This document shows positions 1 through 10,904 of a stretch of 64,000 bases of DNA, in pieces. The DNA is from Lineus longissimus (lineage: Eukaryota > Nemertea > Pilidiophora > Heteronemertea > Lineidae). Every line of letters starts with the position of its first letter. Position 1 is the first letter of the stretch. A model generated the notes under the pieces. The model worked only from the letters and a program-made list of their open reading frames with translations. It made no database searches and was not told the origin of the DNA. The translations under genes were made by a program, and so were the position numbers. The stretch spans positions 2,544,001-2,608,000 of the forward strand of contig NC_088316.1 in assembly GCF_910592395.1 (NCBI RefSeq). Direction: 5' to 3'.

Positions 1-167
1 TAAAGCGTACGCCCCTATATTGTGTATTCTGACGGATTATGGTATAGGTTCTATTGAGAGGCTATATTGTCAATAGCTCAGAGATTATATCGCACTTTGA
101 TAGAATCATTGTTCTCCGGACATCGTATCCTGGAACATTTCAAACTTTATCACTTGAGTAAAGGTTT

Positions 168-322
168 GACATTTTCTATAGGATAGAATGTTCGGGGGGG
201 GGGAATGATTCTAGTATACGCTTTGATCTCTAAACTATTGACAGTCATGTCTTTATAGAGCCATACGCCATATTCCCGGAGAATGCGATAGGCCTTTTTC
301 CAGGAGGACATTTTCAAATGCT
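168..322 (+). mobile_element. Short inverted-repeat element (family A), degenerate copy 1
   Basis: Diverged relative of the element at 34364-34537. It shares the order GGATAGAATGTTC, GATTCTA.TA, CTATTGAC.GTCAT, TATAGAGCCATA.GCCATA, GATAGGCC and CCAGGAGGACATTTT. It includes a run of G at about 194-203. No coding capacity. Confidence 0.5.
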
Positions 323-3198
323 GCACGTACACCAGCTGTGCTTTCGAAAAACGAAATAAAAAGAAAACCGCAATGCATTAATCATTTCTTATGGAAATCG
401 TTTTAGTTGTTTTTTGTTTGTTTCAATTCCCCTCGCTTAAACCTTTCGACACGCCAAACACGTTTTGTTACAACCATCTCCAAAAAAACCACTCAAAACG
501 TCAGAGTAATAATTGTGCTGAGTCCTCCCCATCAGTTTCGTAATACGCCGATCATGATCGCGATCCCGTCGATATTATGGCTTAGAAAGTGATTGCTAAT
601 ATATCTCATATAGATATATCGCGAATCCCCTAATTCTCCGGTACGGACGAGGGCGAGGGCAAATGATCATCGTGTCAACAGTTTTCAAATCGGGACCGGT
701 TGGGGTTGGTCTTCGATCATGGGCTATGGCGTCAGTCACTGATACGGCATAAGTGGAAATGTCTACTTTGAAGGTAACGGTATTTTTCGCCAACTAGGTT
801 GGTCAGTATCGGTCGCCAGGAAGCCAGTAAAAATCATAACACCTAATCTAGGATAATCCTGCGTACAATATGTGTCTCTTATGGTGATTCATGATCAACT
901 GCAATGTATTATATTCCCAATAAAAAGATGGGTGGGGTAGGGATGGGACTGGCATTTAGTAATTAACAGATTCAAGTTTTTATCAAAATGTTCGTTGAAA
1001 AAGACGTCTCTAAACCTGCGAATTATGGTAAGCTTCGTTAAAGGTTAACTACATTTATTGTACATGTATCAGAATAGTCGATTACTTTTAAGTAACGTAA
1101 AAATGGTTTAATAAATAAAAGCTTTTCTCCCATAAATGACATGCCCATGTTTCATGTGATATTTCCTTGAATAATTGACAGATTCCGTCTTAAATGTCAA
1201 CTCGATTTCAAATGCCAACTCGAGCCTATGTGATTGAGTGGTGGGTGCATTGGTCGTTAATCCGATTCAAATCCATTAACTATCTTAAATTGCTTCCTGT
1301 CCATTGTTTACGTTGGTCGATTAGTGTCCAGTGCGTTCGATATGTTATGGAGTAGATTAAGTTTGATAGTTAAATGAAGGAAAAGACTAAATTCTCCATA
1401 CATGTACATGTACATGTACATACGCAAAAAAGTTTCTAAGCTGCTGGATTTGTATTGGAAAATCTGGCTTCAGTAAAAGCTGGATTCATCTTGCTGGTGA
1501 CGTGCGACTGTCACAGTCGCGACTTTCCAGGCTGGTCAAGGGATGTTGGTTGGTCGGTGGCTGGAAATGAAGAGCCACGGTGATGAGGTGGATGAACCAT
1601 CTGCCAAAGTTCGATATTTTCTGTACATTGCTAGGAAATGGAGACGCGTACTGGTGTTCGTGTGCATGAGAAAAAACAAATACGTCGACAATTATAGTAG
1701 CACGCCTGCAAGTCATATCACATGCATATAAATTAAAGGAGATATGAAATCATTTTTTTACCTATAGATCATGACAACAATACTGTGCATGAGATTGGGG
1801 ATTTGGTTAAAATAAACGTTGTTGTATTTACATAACTTGACGAATAGAACGGAATATACACAGACTGGCTGTACAAATGCACGTCCAAAAGATAGATTAC
1901 GGACCAAATTGTTGGCAATGAATCATGTCGCACAGGGCATCAGATTGGATCAATCTTCCAGAAGCTGTGCCACTGTCGCTCTCGCTGGTGATGAAACTAT
2001 TGGCGAAAATGCTGCTCTTGTTTATCAGTTATTGATGGTGTTTTTCGCCAATCTTAATACATTGTGTACACGTGCAGTTTCTAGAACATTGCGTTTACAC
2101 GTGCAATACATTGCACTTGCAAATACATTACCGGTGTAATATATGTGAGTGTTTCCCGTGTGTGAGTGTTTCCCCTCATTGTTTGGGAACGCTCAAAAAT
2201 AGATTGACAAGTTTTTCTGTGTATCCCCCCTATTGAAAAGTCGTGGTCTCTCTAGCTGCCTATTGTTTGGAAACACTGACACATGGGGAACAACCACAGA
2301 GCACGGTGCTCAGCGGACATACATTAGATGGCACTGTCCTTGTATTTCATGTTTATCATTCATGGTGTTCGCGAACCAACAACCAAAGATTAAACACTGA
2401 CTGATCGGCTTAATGCGACCAGGCTTGCACTACATTGTAATCAATCAATCGGAATGCTTACGGATGGAAATCAGGTGTGGCTCTTCTGTGCTCGGTGATT
2501 TATTATGGCCATTATACATGTAGTTGTAATATGTGACATGTGTACATCGGGCAATCACACTCCTTTTTGATATCAATGGACATGCTCTGATCTGGTCGCG
2601 CATGTGGGTCAAGGACGCAATCGCACAAAGAGTGACCTTTGAAAAGGAAGCCTCTCTTGAAACGCTTTAAGAATGGAGAGTTTTGAACCAGCCGAGATTC
2701 CCATCGTCATGACTGCTCCACGCTTGGGGATATCGGTCACCGTAAAACATTTCACGAAAAAAGGTATCTAAACAAGAAAAGCCATAGACACAGAAAATTC
2801 CCTTATGGTAAAACAAAGGCTTCTGCAATTTGCTTGAACTTTATCTTCTGCTCATGTCTTCTTTCCTGCATTTCCTCGAATTTAATTAAAACCGTTCGTC
2901 TAATTCCCCTAGAGTGTCCACTCTTAACGTCTAGAGTGCTTTTACAAATTGCGTGAGAATGACCCCTGGCAAATATTTCACTCCTGTTCGCGTAAAAGCA
3001 ACCTCGTACCATATCCTTTTGATACGCCAGGCTATTTGAAACTCTGTGCATAACGTTATTTGGGGCGAGGGTTATCGCCTGCCTTTCGGCATGCAGGAAA
3101 ATTAACATCAAAGAACGAGTTGGAGACTATAATTTATTGCTGGTAAGTCCTCCATCAAAGTGGCAACCACACGAAAAATTCTCAACGAATTCAACATC
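323..3198. other. No gene seen
   Basis: AT-rich DNA with the TACATG microsatellite and short open frames of random composition. I see no splice-supported exon, RNA gene or mobile-element signature here. Confidence 0.5.
1398..1421. repeat. (TACATG)n microsatellite
   Basis: Self-complementary tract of alternating TACATG units. Shorter copies of the same palindromic word occur at many places in the window (e.g. 17698, 27258, 30048, 62044). Confidence 0.7.
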
Positions 3199-3400
3199 AT
3201 GGCGATCTGAAGTTTGTGTGAAATAAAAATGTCGCTCTATTTCACACAAGGTTCATGTCGCCATAGCCTGGCTTTTAGACGCGAAGAAAATCTCCAACCT
3301 GACATAAAAAACCTCTGTGGTTCAATGGTTAGAATGCTGGTCTTTCGATCTGATGGTCACGGGTTCGACTCCCCGTGTATCCACAGCATATTTTTTTCTC
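3199..3400 (+). repeat. SINE-like repeat with tRNA-like core, copy 1
   Basis: Homologous over roughly 170 bp to the minus-strand sequence at 37165-37330. The core (about 3311-3382) has a perfect pol III A box TGGTTCAATGG (3318-3328), B box GGTTCGACTCC (3362-3372), a D-stem GTTC/GAAT and an anticodon-like loop CTTTCGA. The acceptor and T stems do not pair properly, so it is not a functional tRNA. A T7 run at 3391-3397 would end a pol III transcript. About 100 bp upstream of the core is shared too. In this copy a 27-nt hairpin stem (3199-3225 with 3238-3264, 23 of 27 paired) precedes it. Confidence 0.6.
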
Positions 3401-6400
3401 TTACTTTTTTTATTCATTCATGTTGATAAAGTACGAGACCAGGCGTAATTGAATGAATTTCACATCATGATATCATGATATCATAAAATGTTTGGATACA
3501 CCACTAGTGAACGACTGTTTGTTCAATGCATTAGCCATGCATTAGCCATGCATTATCCATTAGCCATGTCCATCATCATTCTTTGATAATTAAACTGGTG
3601 GCATTAGCTTTTTATAGTGGTGTCCAAGAGTGTCATCGTTTGTTTAATGGCAGGCAAACAAATTGATATCGAATGTATTGGTCTATGTCGTAAAATTTTG
3701 TCAGATCCTCTCAATTGTTTCAATGTTCAGTTGCCCCAATTTGAGGCAACTAAAAAGCACTATATTTCATCAACATGCATGTATACGATTCCTGCCTTGA
3801 GCAATTTTTAAAGTCGTTAATTTGCGACGATAACAGCAACCAGGTCTCAAATTCTTTTGAAATATCCGGCGTCAATCACGGAGGGAATAATTCCTCAGAG
3901 TGGTACTACCAATTAAAAAATTATACTTATTATGCATTCTCTTTTCTTTTGTTAAAATGTGATCGAAGCCTTTTTCGAATATCGTATTCTTCATAAATTA
4001 TTATGACAGTTATCCTCAAGAGAAGTCTTGGGCCAGTGATCCCTTTTACTACCGTTTTAACGTTATGTGAGAATAATAAAAATCGTCATCCGATCCTCTT
4101 TTAAAGGAGGAGCTAGAGGGATAAAATGGTGATCGTCGGGTGTCTTACATGCACAGTACTTAGGGGTTCGTGTTTTATTCAGCGATAAAGATATCCCTCG
4201 TTCATGCAGTTCGATGTACATTTCGATAGGAGAGACCCCTGTGGTCAATTTTGTGTAACTTAATCTGACCTACATGGCCCATGCATCTAGTCCTTTCATT
4301 TGGTATTTTGGTCTCTATCCGTGCAATTTTCTCCGTTCGCAGTGTCATGAGAATCATTGAGATTAAGAGTATCCACGGCAACTGCCAATCAATTTCGTGA
4401 CCAAACTGACGAAAATTGGGTCTATTTAAGACATGCTGGCCAACTAATAGAAAGCAGAATGGCGTGTGTTACATGTTGTACTGATCAACCATGTAGATCT
4501 CTCACTTGAGGAAGATATATTCGCACGATCCGTTATTCAGGGCTTCAACACGAAGGAAAACCGTGGACAAGCGCAACCAATCCAGACTGACATCCCGTCA
4601 TTTGGAAAAGACCAAGACCATTTACAGGGACTGTATTGGGCCTTCATGTCAACCAACATGAGGAAAGTTACTTTGTCACTTTATCTAAGCCTTGGTCTGG
4701 TTAAGTCAGGGATTGGTGTTATGAAGAATAAGCTGCCTATATTGTATGGTATTTAACTTAGCTATGGCTACAGTCAAGAATGGATAGAGACTCTTGCTGC
4801 AGTGGATGTCGGATTGAACTCTATAATTCTATGTTTCAGATGACTCTGAAAGTCTTCGTCTTCATAAAGGAGTCTATTCCGGACCGATCCTACTGATTTA
4901 CTTATACATGACATCACCCTGGGTCGGCCAAGTATTTTTTCTTTATCGTGTGATTTATTTGGTCTTGGTAGCTTTTAATAAGACACTGGCTGTGACAGCG
5001 CCAGACGGGGATGAAATATTGGTCTTGTATTGATATCCGAGAGAACAGTCTTGTTTCAGACTAGCCATGCCCATATCCATAACGGGAGAAAAAATCCTTA
5101 TGTAGGCATCCATCATATAGCTTACCCATAGTTAAAATGTACACAGGCGGTGGCAATTCCTTCGTATACATCATACGTGATACATACACAGTAGAGGCAC
5201 ATGCCTGTGTCTCCAACTTACTATGAACGTTGTATTATATTATTTATACCGGTTGTACTTGCATGATATAGCCAATTACTGAGCCACAGCAGCAGAAAAT
5301 CCTGCTACACCGGTCCCCCTCGCCTGCTGGTAGAATGTCGTGAAAGAACTCCAGACGGCTTTGATAAGGCTTTTCCGGTTGCCAGTTCGCACGTCAGTTG
5401 CATTTAGAAAAGTAGCGTGGCTCATGATAAGTCACTAGAACGATAGCAATCTAACCGTTGGTTGTCAGCCAGGACGATACGACGTGGGTTTTTGAAAGTC
5501 TGTTTTTATAAAATAGGATTTGCAAGGGTGTTTGTTTTCATGGAAAAGATGATATGATACTATTCCCACACGGCGAGAGTGTTTTATCCTTTCTTGGCTA
5601 ACAATATTTGGATTATATTCGTGTAATCAGTTATTAGAATTAACAGATTTCCCTTTGCTTTACGACGATTTTTTTACCTCTTCTAATTTCTCTACTAGTT
5701 TATTTCTCAAAATGTTGTGTGCATGTACCGGTGCATACGTTTACAATATACATGCACATATCAAATTGCATATTCTCCAAGCGGTTCCATCAGCAGCATC
5801 AGTTCGAAACATGAAACCAAGAGTGGAAAAACCTCATGCTGTAATGTGATTGCACCTTAAGTTCTCTTCTTCATTCCTTTCAAGCTTGAGGGGTATTGTT
5901 AAGAATGATTTTTCTTCTTCTGACAACATCCCAGCAAACGAAAAATCTGAGATATCTCATTAGGATACGCCGTCACTTCCACGCTAACAACGGGGGTGGG
6001 TATTAGCAGCCGCTAACCATCTTACAATGTCGTTAAAACATTGTTATTTCCAATGGCACGTGCATTTAACATGATAGAAAGGAGTCGAGTAAAACCTCGT
6101 TTAAAGGTGCTTGAAGGAAAAGTGGTAACTAATAATGTAACGAATTTCAGTGCCCATCGCCACTTCATTCATTGTCATGTCACCAGCCAACAGGAACTCT
6201 TAGTAGCCTTTTATACAGGCATATGAGCAAGATTTTTACAGGATTCTTAAACGAAACACACTACTACATACACGGGCGATCTAAGTTCTTCGTTCATGTC
6301 GTGACATGAGTCTTCTTTGTCAGTGAACTTTTGAGAACATATTCGATTTGGTAATCAACAACAATTTACCTTTTCCAATATGTATCCTACATTTTGGTAA

Positions 6401-6917
6401 AGGGCAGTGTCCCTTGTCAACTTGCGACACCGCTGCGGTGTTCTTCTACAGGGGTTCTTCGCAACAATCTTAACGTCTTTCTATCTCATTTTAATCAGCC
6501 AGAAATTTTGTCTCAACGGCTTAATAGCTTACCAGGCTCATTCGAAGAACGAGGTTGCCGTAGAATTCTCGTAAATTGGATTGATAATGGTTGAAATTAG
6601 CGGCACCGTCAATAAGTCATTATTATGGTTAAAGACTCGCTGGTTCACCAAAGAAAAACAGTGTCAAAGTCATGATTTTCCCTCCTGCGCAGTCGTGTAA
6701 CTACGTCGTTACGAGAGTACCCAGCCCGCCATTTTGTTGTGCATGAAGGCTTAGCGCTCCTTTAACCATCGCGAATTATAAAAGCACGTGCTCTCAAAGG
6801 AATTTAGGCCATCAAACTTTGGCAAAAATTCACGTAGAATTCATGCTTTCCCATTAACGGCGCCGCATCCTGGCACAAGTGGTTTCAATATACTCCGCCT
6901 CGATATTTCAAACTATA
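3401..6917. other. No gene seen
   Basis: Contains a small CATTAGCCATG tandem (3534-3570) and a CATGATATCATGATATCAT palindrome (3465-3484). Open frames up to 96 codons (4466-4756) show no domain or splice support. Confidence 0.5.
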
Positions 6918-7246
6918 GGCCAGAGACCTCTATTAGCCAGCGTGTACATTCTGTGTACATTTTAATGAACATAGGTTGGTGAAAAAAGTACACCAAGGGT
7001 GCTTTAATTCCCACTAAATTTTATATGTGTTATAAAGAGGCTTTTATCAAAATAATAGTAAAAATTCAAAATATTCCAATACCGATTGCCTGAGAAAAAT
7101 TGATTTGTGTACAGGATTGCCATCAAATCGTCACTCGCGGACTGATATGGGCCTATTAGAATACAAGTTCTAAACTGGTCACTGACACAATATTTCCTAA
7201 AATTAATTATCAAAAAGTATATCCCTGTTATGGCCTGGCTCTGTAG
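6918..7246. repeat. 329-bp dispersed repeat (family B), copy 1
   Basis: Matches 24842-25170 end to end at equal length (329 bp), by eye about 75% identical. Landmarks are GGCCAGAG.CCTCTATTA at the left end, CCAATTGCCTGAGAAAA-type and CAAGTTCTAAACTG blocks inside, and GGCCTG.CTCTGTAG at the right end. On the minus strand both copies stay open in the same frame for about 80 codons (about 60% identical residues, e.g. LQSQAIT, QFRTC, FFSGN, THIKF) and stop at the same place. It could be a decayed transposon frame; no family recognised. Confidence 0.6.
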
Positions 7247-7630
7247 TCTCTGCCCTATTGGCTTCCTGTCAAGGCAAGAGTCGTTTACAAAATTCTGACT
7301 CTTGTACACAAGACAGTAGTGAGCAGTGGGGGTCCGATGTACCTGTCAGATTTGCTGGTGGCGACAAGCGGCTGTACGAGGTCCACCACGTTCAAGGCGC
7401 TTAAAATCAAAAGAAGTAAGTCCAGGTATGGTGACCGCAGCTTCTCATGCTGTGGCCCATACCTGTGGAACAAACTTCCTGTTTCCGTCAGGGCTCTACC
7501 AGAAACATCATTTAAGAGGCAACTCAAAACTACCTTGTTTGAGGACTATTTAGGGGGGGTGGCGCCTTGAGCGTGGTGGACCACGGAAAGGCGCCCAATA
7601 TAAGTTTTTCAATTCATTCATTCTATACCA
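7247..7630 (+). mobile_element. L2/CR1-like LINE, 3' end (5'-truncated)
   Basis: The frame from about 7250 to the TGA at 7568-7570 encodes the C-terminal tail typical of L2/CR1-type non-LTR retrotransposon polyproteins: WLPVKARVVYKILTLVHK, then YLSDLL, YGDRSFSCCGPYLWNKLP and FKRQLKTTLFEDY. The catalytic reverse-transcriptase motifs are gone, so the copy is dead. The 3' UTR has the usual hairpin with GGCGCC arms (7561 to about 7598) and ends in an ATTCATTC tail. The 5' break abuts the 329-bp dispersed repeat at 6918-7246. Confidence 0.85.
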
Positions 7631-7640
7631 AATGCGGGAT

Positions 7641-8004
7641 GTCTTCGTGAATACCAGTAGCCGATCCTTTCTGCACTATAAAAGTAGGACCATATATTAT
7701 GGAGGTCCACAGATTTACCAGTAGGACTGAATAGGCCCTGGTCCCGCCTTTATTGTGAGTTGTCATGCACAATCAGCAAAGTGCCGCTTCCCATACCGCC
7801 CTGGAACATTGACTGATAAAACATTAGAAATACTCGCTGGTGTGGCTTACAGATCTTTAGCCAATGACTGTGACGACCTGTGCATACAATAACATTTAAA
7901 TGACACTGTTCATGGTGTATAAATAGCCAATCATAATACATGCAATATATGGCACCCCAAGAGGCCTCTTCAAAGTGGCACCCGATACCGGTATTCACGA
8001 GGAC
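7641..8004 (+). mobile_element. MITE-like element (family C), copy 1
   Basis: About 88% identical (by eye) to the reverse complement of 44179-44533. The ends are inverted: GTCTTCGTGAATACC at the left and GGTATTCACGAGGAC at the right. Both copies also share GACCTGT just outside the right end, so the true boundary may be a few bases further out. Local open frames in this unit mirror each other in the two copies because of DNA similarity and need not be coding. Confidence 0.65.
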
Positions 8005-8099
8005 GACCTGTTTTTTTTACATTATTTGAAATATGATGTAGGAGTAAAAAACCCGTCTGGTCTCAGGATGACAACAGCGTAGTTCAAATAACCTCTGAG

Positions 8100-8417
8100 A
8101 TGGCGATAACAACCGCCCACGCACACACCAGGGAATTAAGCCGATTGACATGCTGCCATCTGCGATCACGTCGGGAATTTCTTGTAGAGCTTCTGGAGAA
8201 GGCTACGTCTGAATATATAGGGTGGCTTCACCGTCCCGTACTCAACGTTAATCGAGCAGCTGCCGAGCTAGTTTTATGCCAGGATGATGGCGTGGTCATC
8301 AACGTATCACTTGCTGTTAATTTTCTTCGGGGGACGAACCAGCTTATCCGTCGTTACGTCAAACACCGACGAAAACCTACACACCAACAGGACCAAGCTG
8401 AAAGTCACGGAGACTAG
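8100..8417 (+). CDS. Unrecognised small ORF (105 aa)
   Basis: The start is in a strong context (GAGATGGCG). The product is basic and helix-rich (EFLVELLEKATSEYIGWL, then RAAAELVLCQDD and NQLIRRYVKHRRK). GC content is higher than the flanks. No domain recognised and no splice partner; 1.3 kb upstream of the receptor gene on the same strand. A chance frame cannot be excluded. Confidence 0.18.
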   Translation: MAITTAHAHTRELSRLTCCHLRSRREFLVELLEKATSEYIGWLHRPVLNVNRAAAELVLCQDDGVVINVSLAVNFLRGTNQLIRRYVKHRRKPTHQQDQAESHGD

Positions 8418-9164
8418 TTTCAGTTACTAAGCTTCCCATATCAGCGTGTTTTGAAGGAAATAAACAAATACAAGTAGGTCATCAAGACTAAAAGTTTGTG
8501 ACAACCTAACACGTAGAAATATACACCGATTTGTCGTAATAATCATCGAGGATCAATTATAAGCCGAATAGACATGATAGATGACGGGTACAAGTCGACA
8601 GAAAGTGATTTACCTCTGGTCTTACATAAGGTCAAGCCTCAATTATGAGAGTCGAGGCGGGCCCGTGCGGTAAGCCCTCGCTGATTGCCTCCACCACAGG
8701 TGATCCCGCCAGAAGTACCCGGACAGGCTCAATTAATCAGGCTACTGATTGGCGGGATGAAAAGATTTCGCGGGGCGGCCACTGAAAAAAACAAAGTAAT
8801 TCGTTGGCTTCTGTTGTTGATGAAAGTGGTCATTGCCCAGTACCATAAATGTGGGCTCAATCTTCCGTCAGATTGCATTGGGTGTTGTGACGATCCGTTT
8901 CGCCTTCTTTACGGTATGTGTTCATCACGTGATATTCCCCTTCTCGCAGATGGTCAGCAGCACACTCTCGCACTGGCGCTGATTGGTCCAGGGTACTAGT
9001 ATAAACAAAATATAACAAACGGTTCATTTAGGGCGTTCAACGTGCCATTTTGCATGTTCCCTTATGCATTTGCATATTGGAACTATTAATAGATCGTTTC
9101 AGAAACAGAACAGAACAATTAAGCCAAAAATAGCTGACAACAGTGCAGTGTCTAACTTTATCAT

Positions 9165-9250
9165 TGCAGGTCACGTGATGAGATCACGTGCTTCAGTGCT
9201 CTTGTTATGATGGCAAATCTATTATTGACATTTTGCTATTTAAAAGGATC
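9165..9250 (+). promoter_or_regulatory. Candidate GPCR promoter: tandem CACGTG E-boxes and TATA-like box
   Basis: Two perfect CACGTG palindromes at 9172-9177 and 9185-9190 are separated by 7 bp, each inside TCACGTG. A TATA-like TATTTAAAAG follows at 9237-9246, about 440 bp before the receptor start codon. A third CACGTG lies at 8936-8941. CACGTG is bound by bHLH factors (USF, MITF, MYC/MAX, CLOCK-BMAL). A 6-7 bp spacer between tandem E-boxes is the arrangement known from circadian E1-E2 elements. Transcription start and function are inferred, and the 5' UTR could contain an intron. Confidence 0.45.
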
Positions 9251-9683
9251 TTGTTCATGACAGAAAGCTTAAACACTATCAATACATCGAAGCTTTAGAT
9301 CTTCGTGTCGTCTGCTGTGTTAATGAACTTGTAATCGGCTGCCAACTGATGAACTTTAATACAAGGCAGTGCCGGGGAGGTAGGCGGCGAGCCCTCCTCC
9401 ACCGATCTGAAATCCAGAATAGCTGTTTAATATTTCATGCAAAATCCTGTCTGAGTGATAAGGAAAAGGATTAACAGTCTCAGTCTGGATAAAGCAGAAG
9501 TTTTTTCATCACTTCCGGTGGCGAGTCCTTCTACATTACATTGATGGAACCAGTCGTCGTCCAAGGTACAATGTATGGTGAACGAAATGAACTACATGCA
9601 CCCATATGAAATTTCTCACTGAGGCCATTCTCTTCTAACTGGTTTGTCGAATAGTTACCTTTTTTTCTTCTATCACAACAACC

Positions 9684-10721
9684 ATGGTCTTCGATGCAGA
9701 AATCGAACTATTCACTGCGGGATCGAAAAACCAACCAAAATGGACATTGGTGTATTCCAATCGTGACGATGAGTCCTCCGTTGATACCTTTGGCTTCATT
9801 TTGCACATCATCAGCAAATATGTCGCTCCAATTATTTCAATTTACGGCTGTATCAACAACATCTTCGTCGTTGTCGTCCTGTCCCTTCCGCAGTATCGCC
9901 GCCACGTAAGTTGTCTTTACCTGAAAGTCCTCGCCGGAATCGACAGCGTCACTCTAATAGCCATGGCGATCATCATGACGGAAAACGCCATGGAAAGAAC
10001 GATCGCCCTATTCGGCGATCCTTTTTGCGCTATCATCAGTTTTGTCATCAATTTTACACCGGAGATGTCCGCCTGGACAATAATCGCGATCACTTCGATA
10101 AGATTCATAGCTGTAGTGTTCCCACTCCAAGCAGCACCTTGGACCACATTTAATGCGACGAAGATATTCTACATCAGCGCAAGCGTGATTTTTTTCGTGT
10201 ATGCCATTCCGGACCTGATCTACAGTCAGGCCAGAGAAAACCAGCACCACCAACTCGAGTGCGTCAACACCCTAAAACCCCGAGAAACCTTCGTCATCTA
10301 TGACTTATCTCATTCCGTAGTTTCCTTTATTTTACCATTCTTCGTCCTACTTTTTCTAAACACCGTAATCTGCGTTTCGATGTTCCGCAGAAAAGCCGGC
10401 GGTGATGGCATTTGTAAAACTGACACAAGAAATAACGACGATAACAACATCATGGTGATGGTAATGGCGGTGACCTTGGCCTTCTTGGTTGCAGTGTTGC
10501 CATTCGTTGTACACGTGCTCGTCTGGGAGGCGTTTTTAGACCCGTCAGCTCTCACGACATCCCAAATTAAACAACGGGCGTTATCTTATGTTGCATCTTT
10601 GTTGTTTTACCAGTTAAATTGTTCTGTCAATTTCTTCCTCTATTTTGTAACTTGTAAGAAATTCCGCGATGATATCAAGTCGTACCTTCTGTGTAGATGT
10701 CTTAATAGGAAGAAGTCATAG
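9684..10721 (+). CDS. Rhodopsin-class GPCR, peptide/FMRFamide-receptor-like (345 aa, single exon)
   Basis: Predicted seven-helix plasma-membrane receptor coupling an extracellular ligand, probably a neuropeptide, to G proteins. Approximate helices are TM1 45-68, TM2 79-100, TM3 115-138, TM4 161-181, TM5 206-232, TM6 257-281 and TM7 299-322. Seen directly: Asp87 in LAGID (position 2.50), Cys115 at the top of TM3 and Cys193 in extracellular loop 2 (the usual disulfide pair), Pro273 in TM6, and NFFLY at 316-320 in place of NPxxY. The DRY triplet at the end of TM3 is replaced by IRF (139-141), followed by IAVVFPL; this is common in invertebrate FMRFamide-receptor-like families. CRC near the C-terminus could be palmitoylated. 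The start is in a strong context (ACCATGG), and the length is normal for the class. The frame is uninterrupted, so no intron is needed. Ligand and exact subfamily cannot be told from sequence alone. Confidence 0.93.
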   Translation: MVFDAEIELFTAGSKNQPKWTLVYSNRDDESSVDTFGFILHIISKYVAPIISIYGCINNIFVVVVLSLPQYRRHVSCLYLKVLAGIDSVTLIAMAIIMTENAMERTIALFGDPFCAIISFVINFTPEMSAWTIIAITSIRFIAVVFPLQAAPWTTFNATKIFYISASVIFFVYAIPDLIYSQARENQHHQLECVNTLKPRETFVIYDLSHSVVSFILPFFVLLFLNTVICVSMFRRKAGGDGICKTDTRNNDDNNIMVMVMAVTLAFLVAVLPFVVHVLVWEAFLDPSALTTSQIKQRALSYVASLLFYQLNCSVNFFLYFVTCKKFRDDIKSYLLCRCLNRKKS

Positions 10722-10769
10722 AATAGCCTCAGTTTCACCACTTACTAATCACTCATTAAATTACTTCCC

Positions 10770-10904
10770 GCTAAAAATATACTCCCGTAAACCTACCGTT
10801 AGACTCTTGCCGCAAAATTCCGTCTTAAGTAATCAGGACTGACTGACTGAGAGGACATTTTGCTGCGAGATGTGACGGTAGGTTTTCGCGGGGCGTATTT
10901 TTGC
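10770..10904. mobile_element. Fold-back / MITE-like inverted repeat in the GPCR 3' flank
   Basis: Two arms of about 54 bp (10770-10823 and 10851-10904) are near-perfect reverse complements around a 27-bp centre. Shared blocks include AAAAATA, AAACCTACCGT and GCAAAAT. The element begins 49 bp after the receptor stop codon, so it probably lies in the 3' UTR and would fold into a long hairpin in the mRNA. No coding capacity. I could not define a clear target-site duplication, so the superfamily is not assigned. Confidence 0.6.

Noticed and set aside
2803-3111. 102-codon minus frame with a helical KFEEMQERRHEQK end
   Set aside because: Vague resemblance to tails of Myb/SANT-like proteins only; no diagnostic motif.
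3311-3382. Functional tRNA gene
   Set aside because: A and B boxes are intact, but the acceptor and T stems do not pair and the unit is a dispersed repeat.
7750-7998. Minus-strand frame shared with 44185-44370
   Set aside because: Explained by DNA-level similarity of the family C MITE copies.
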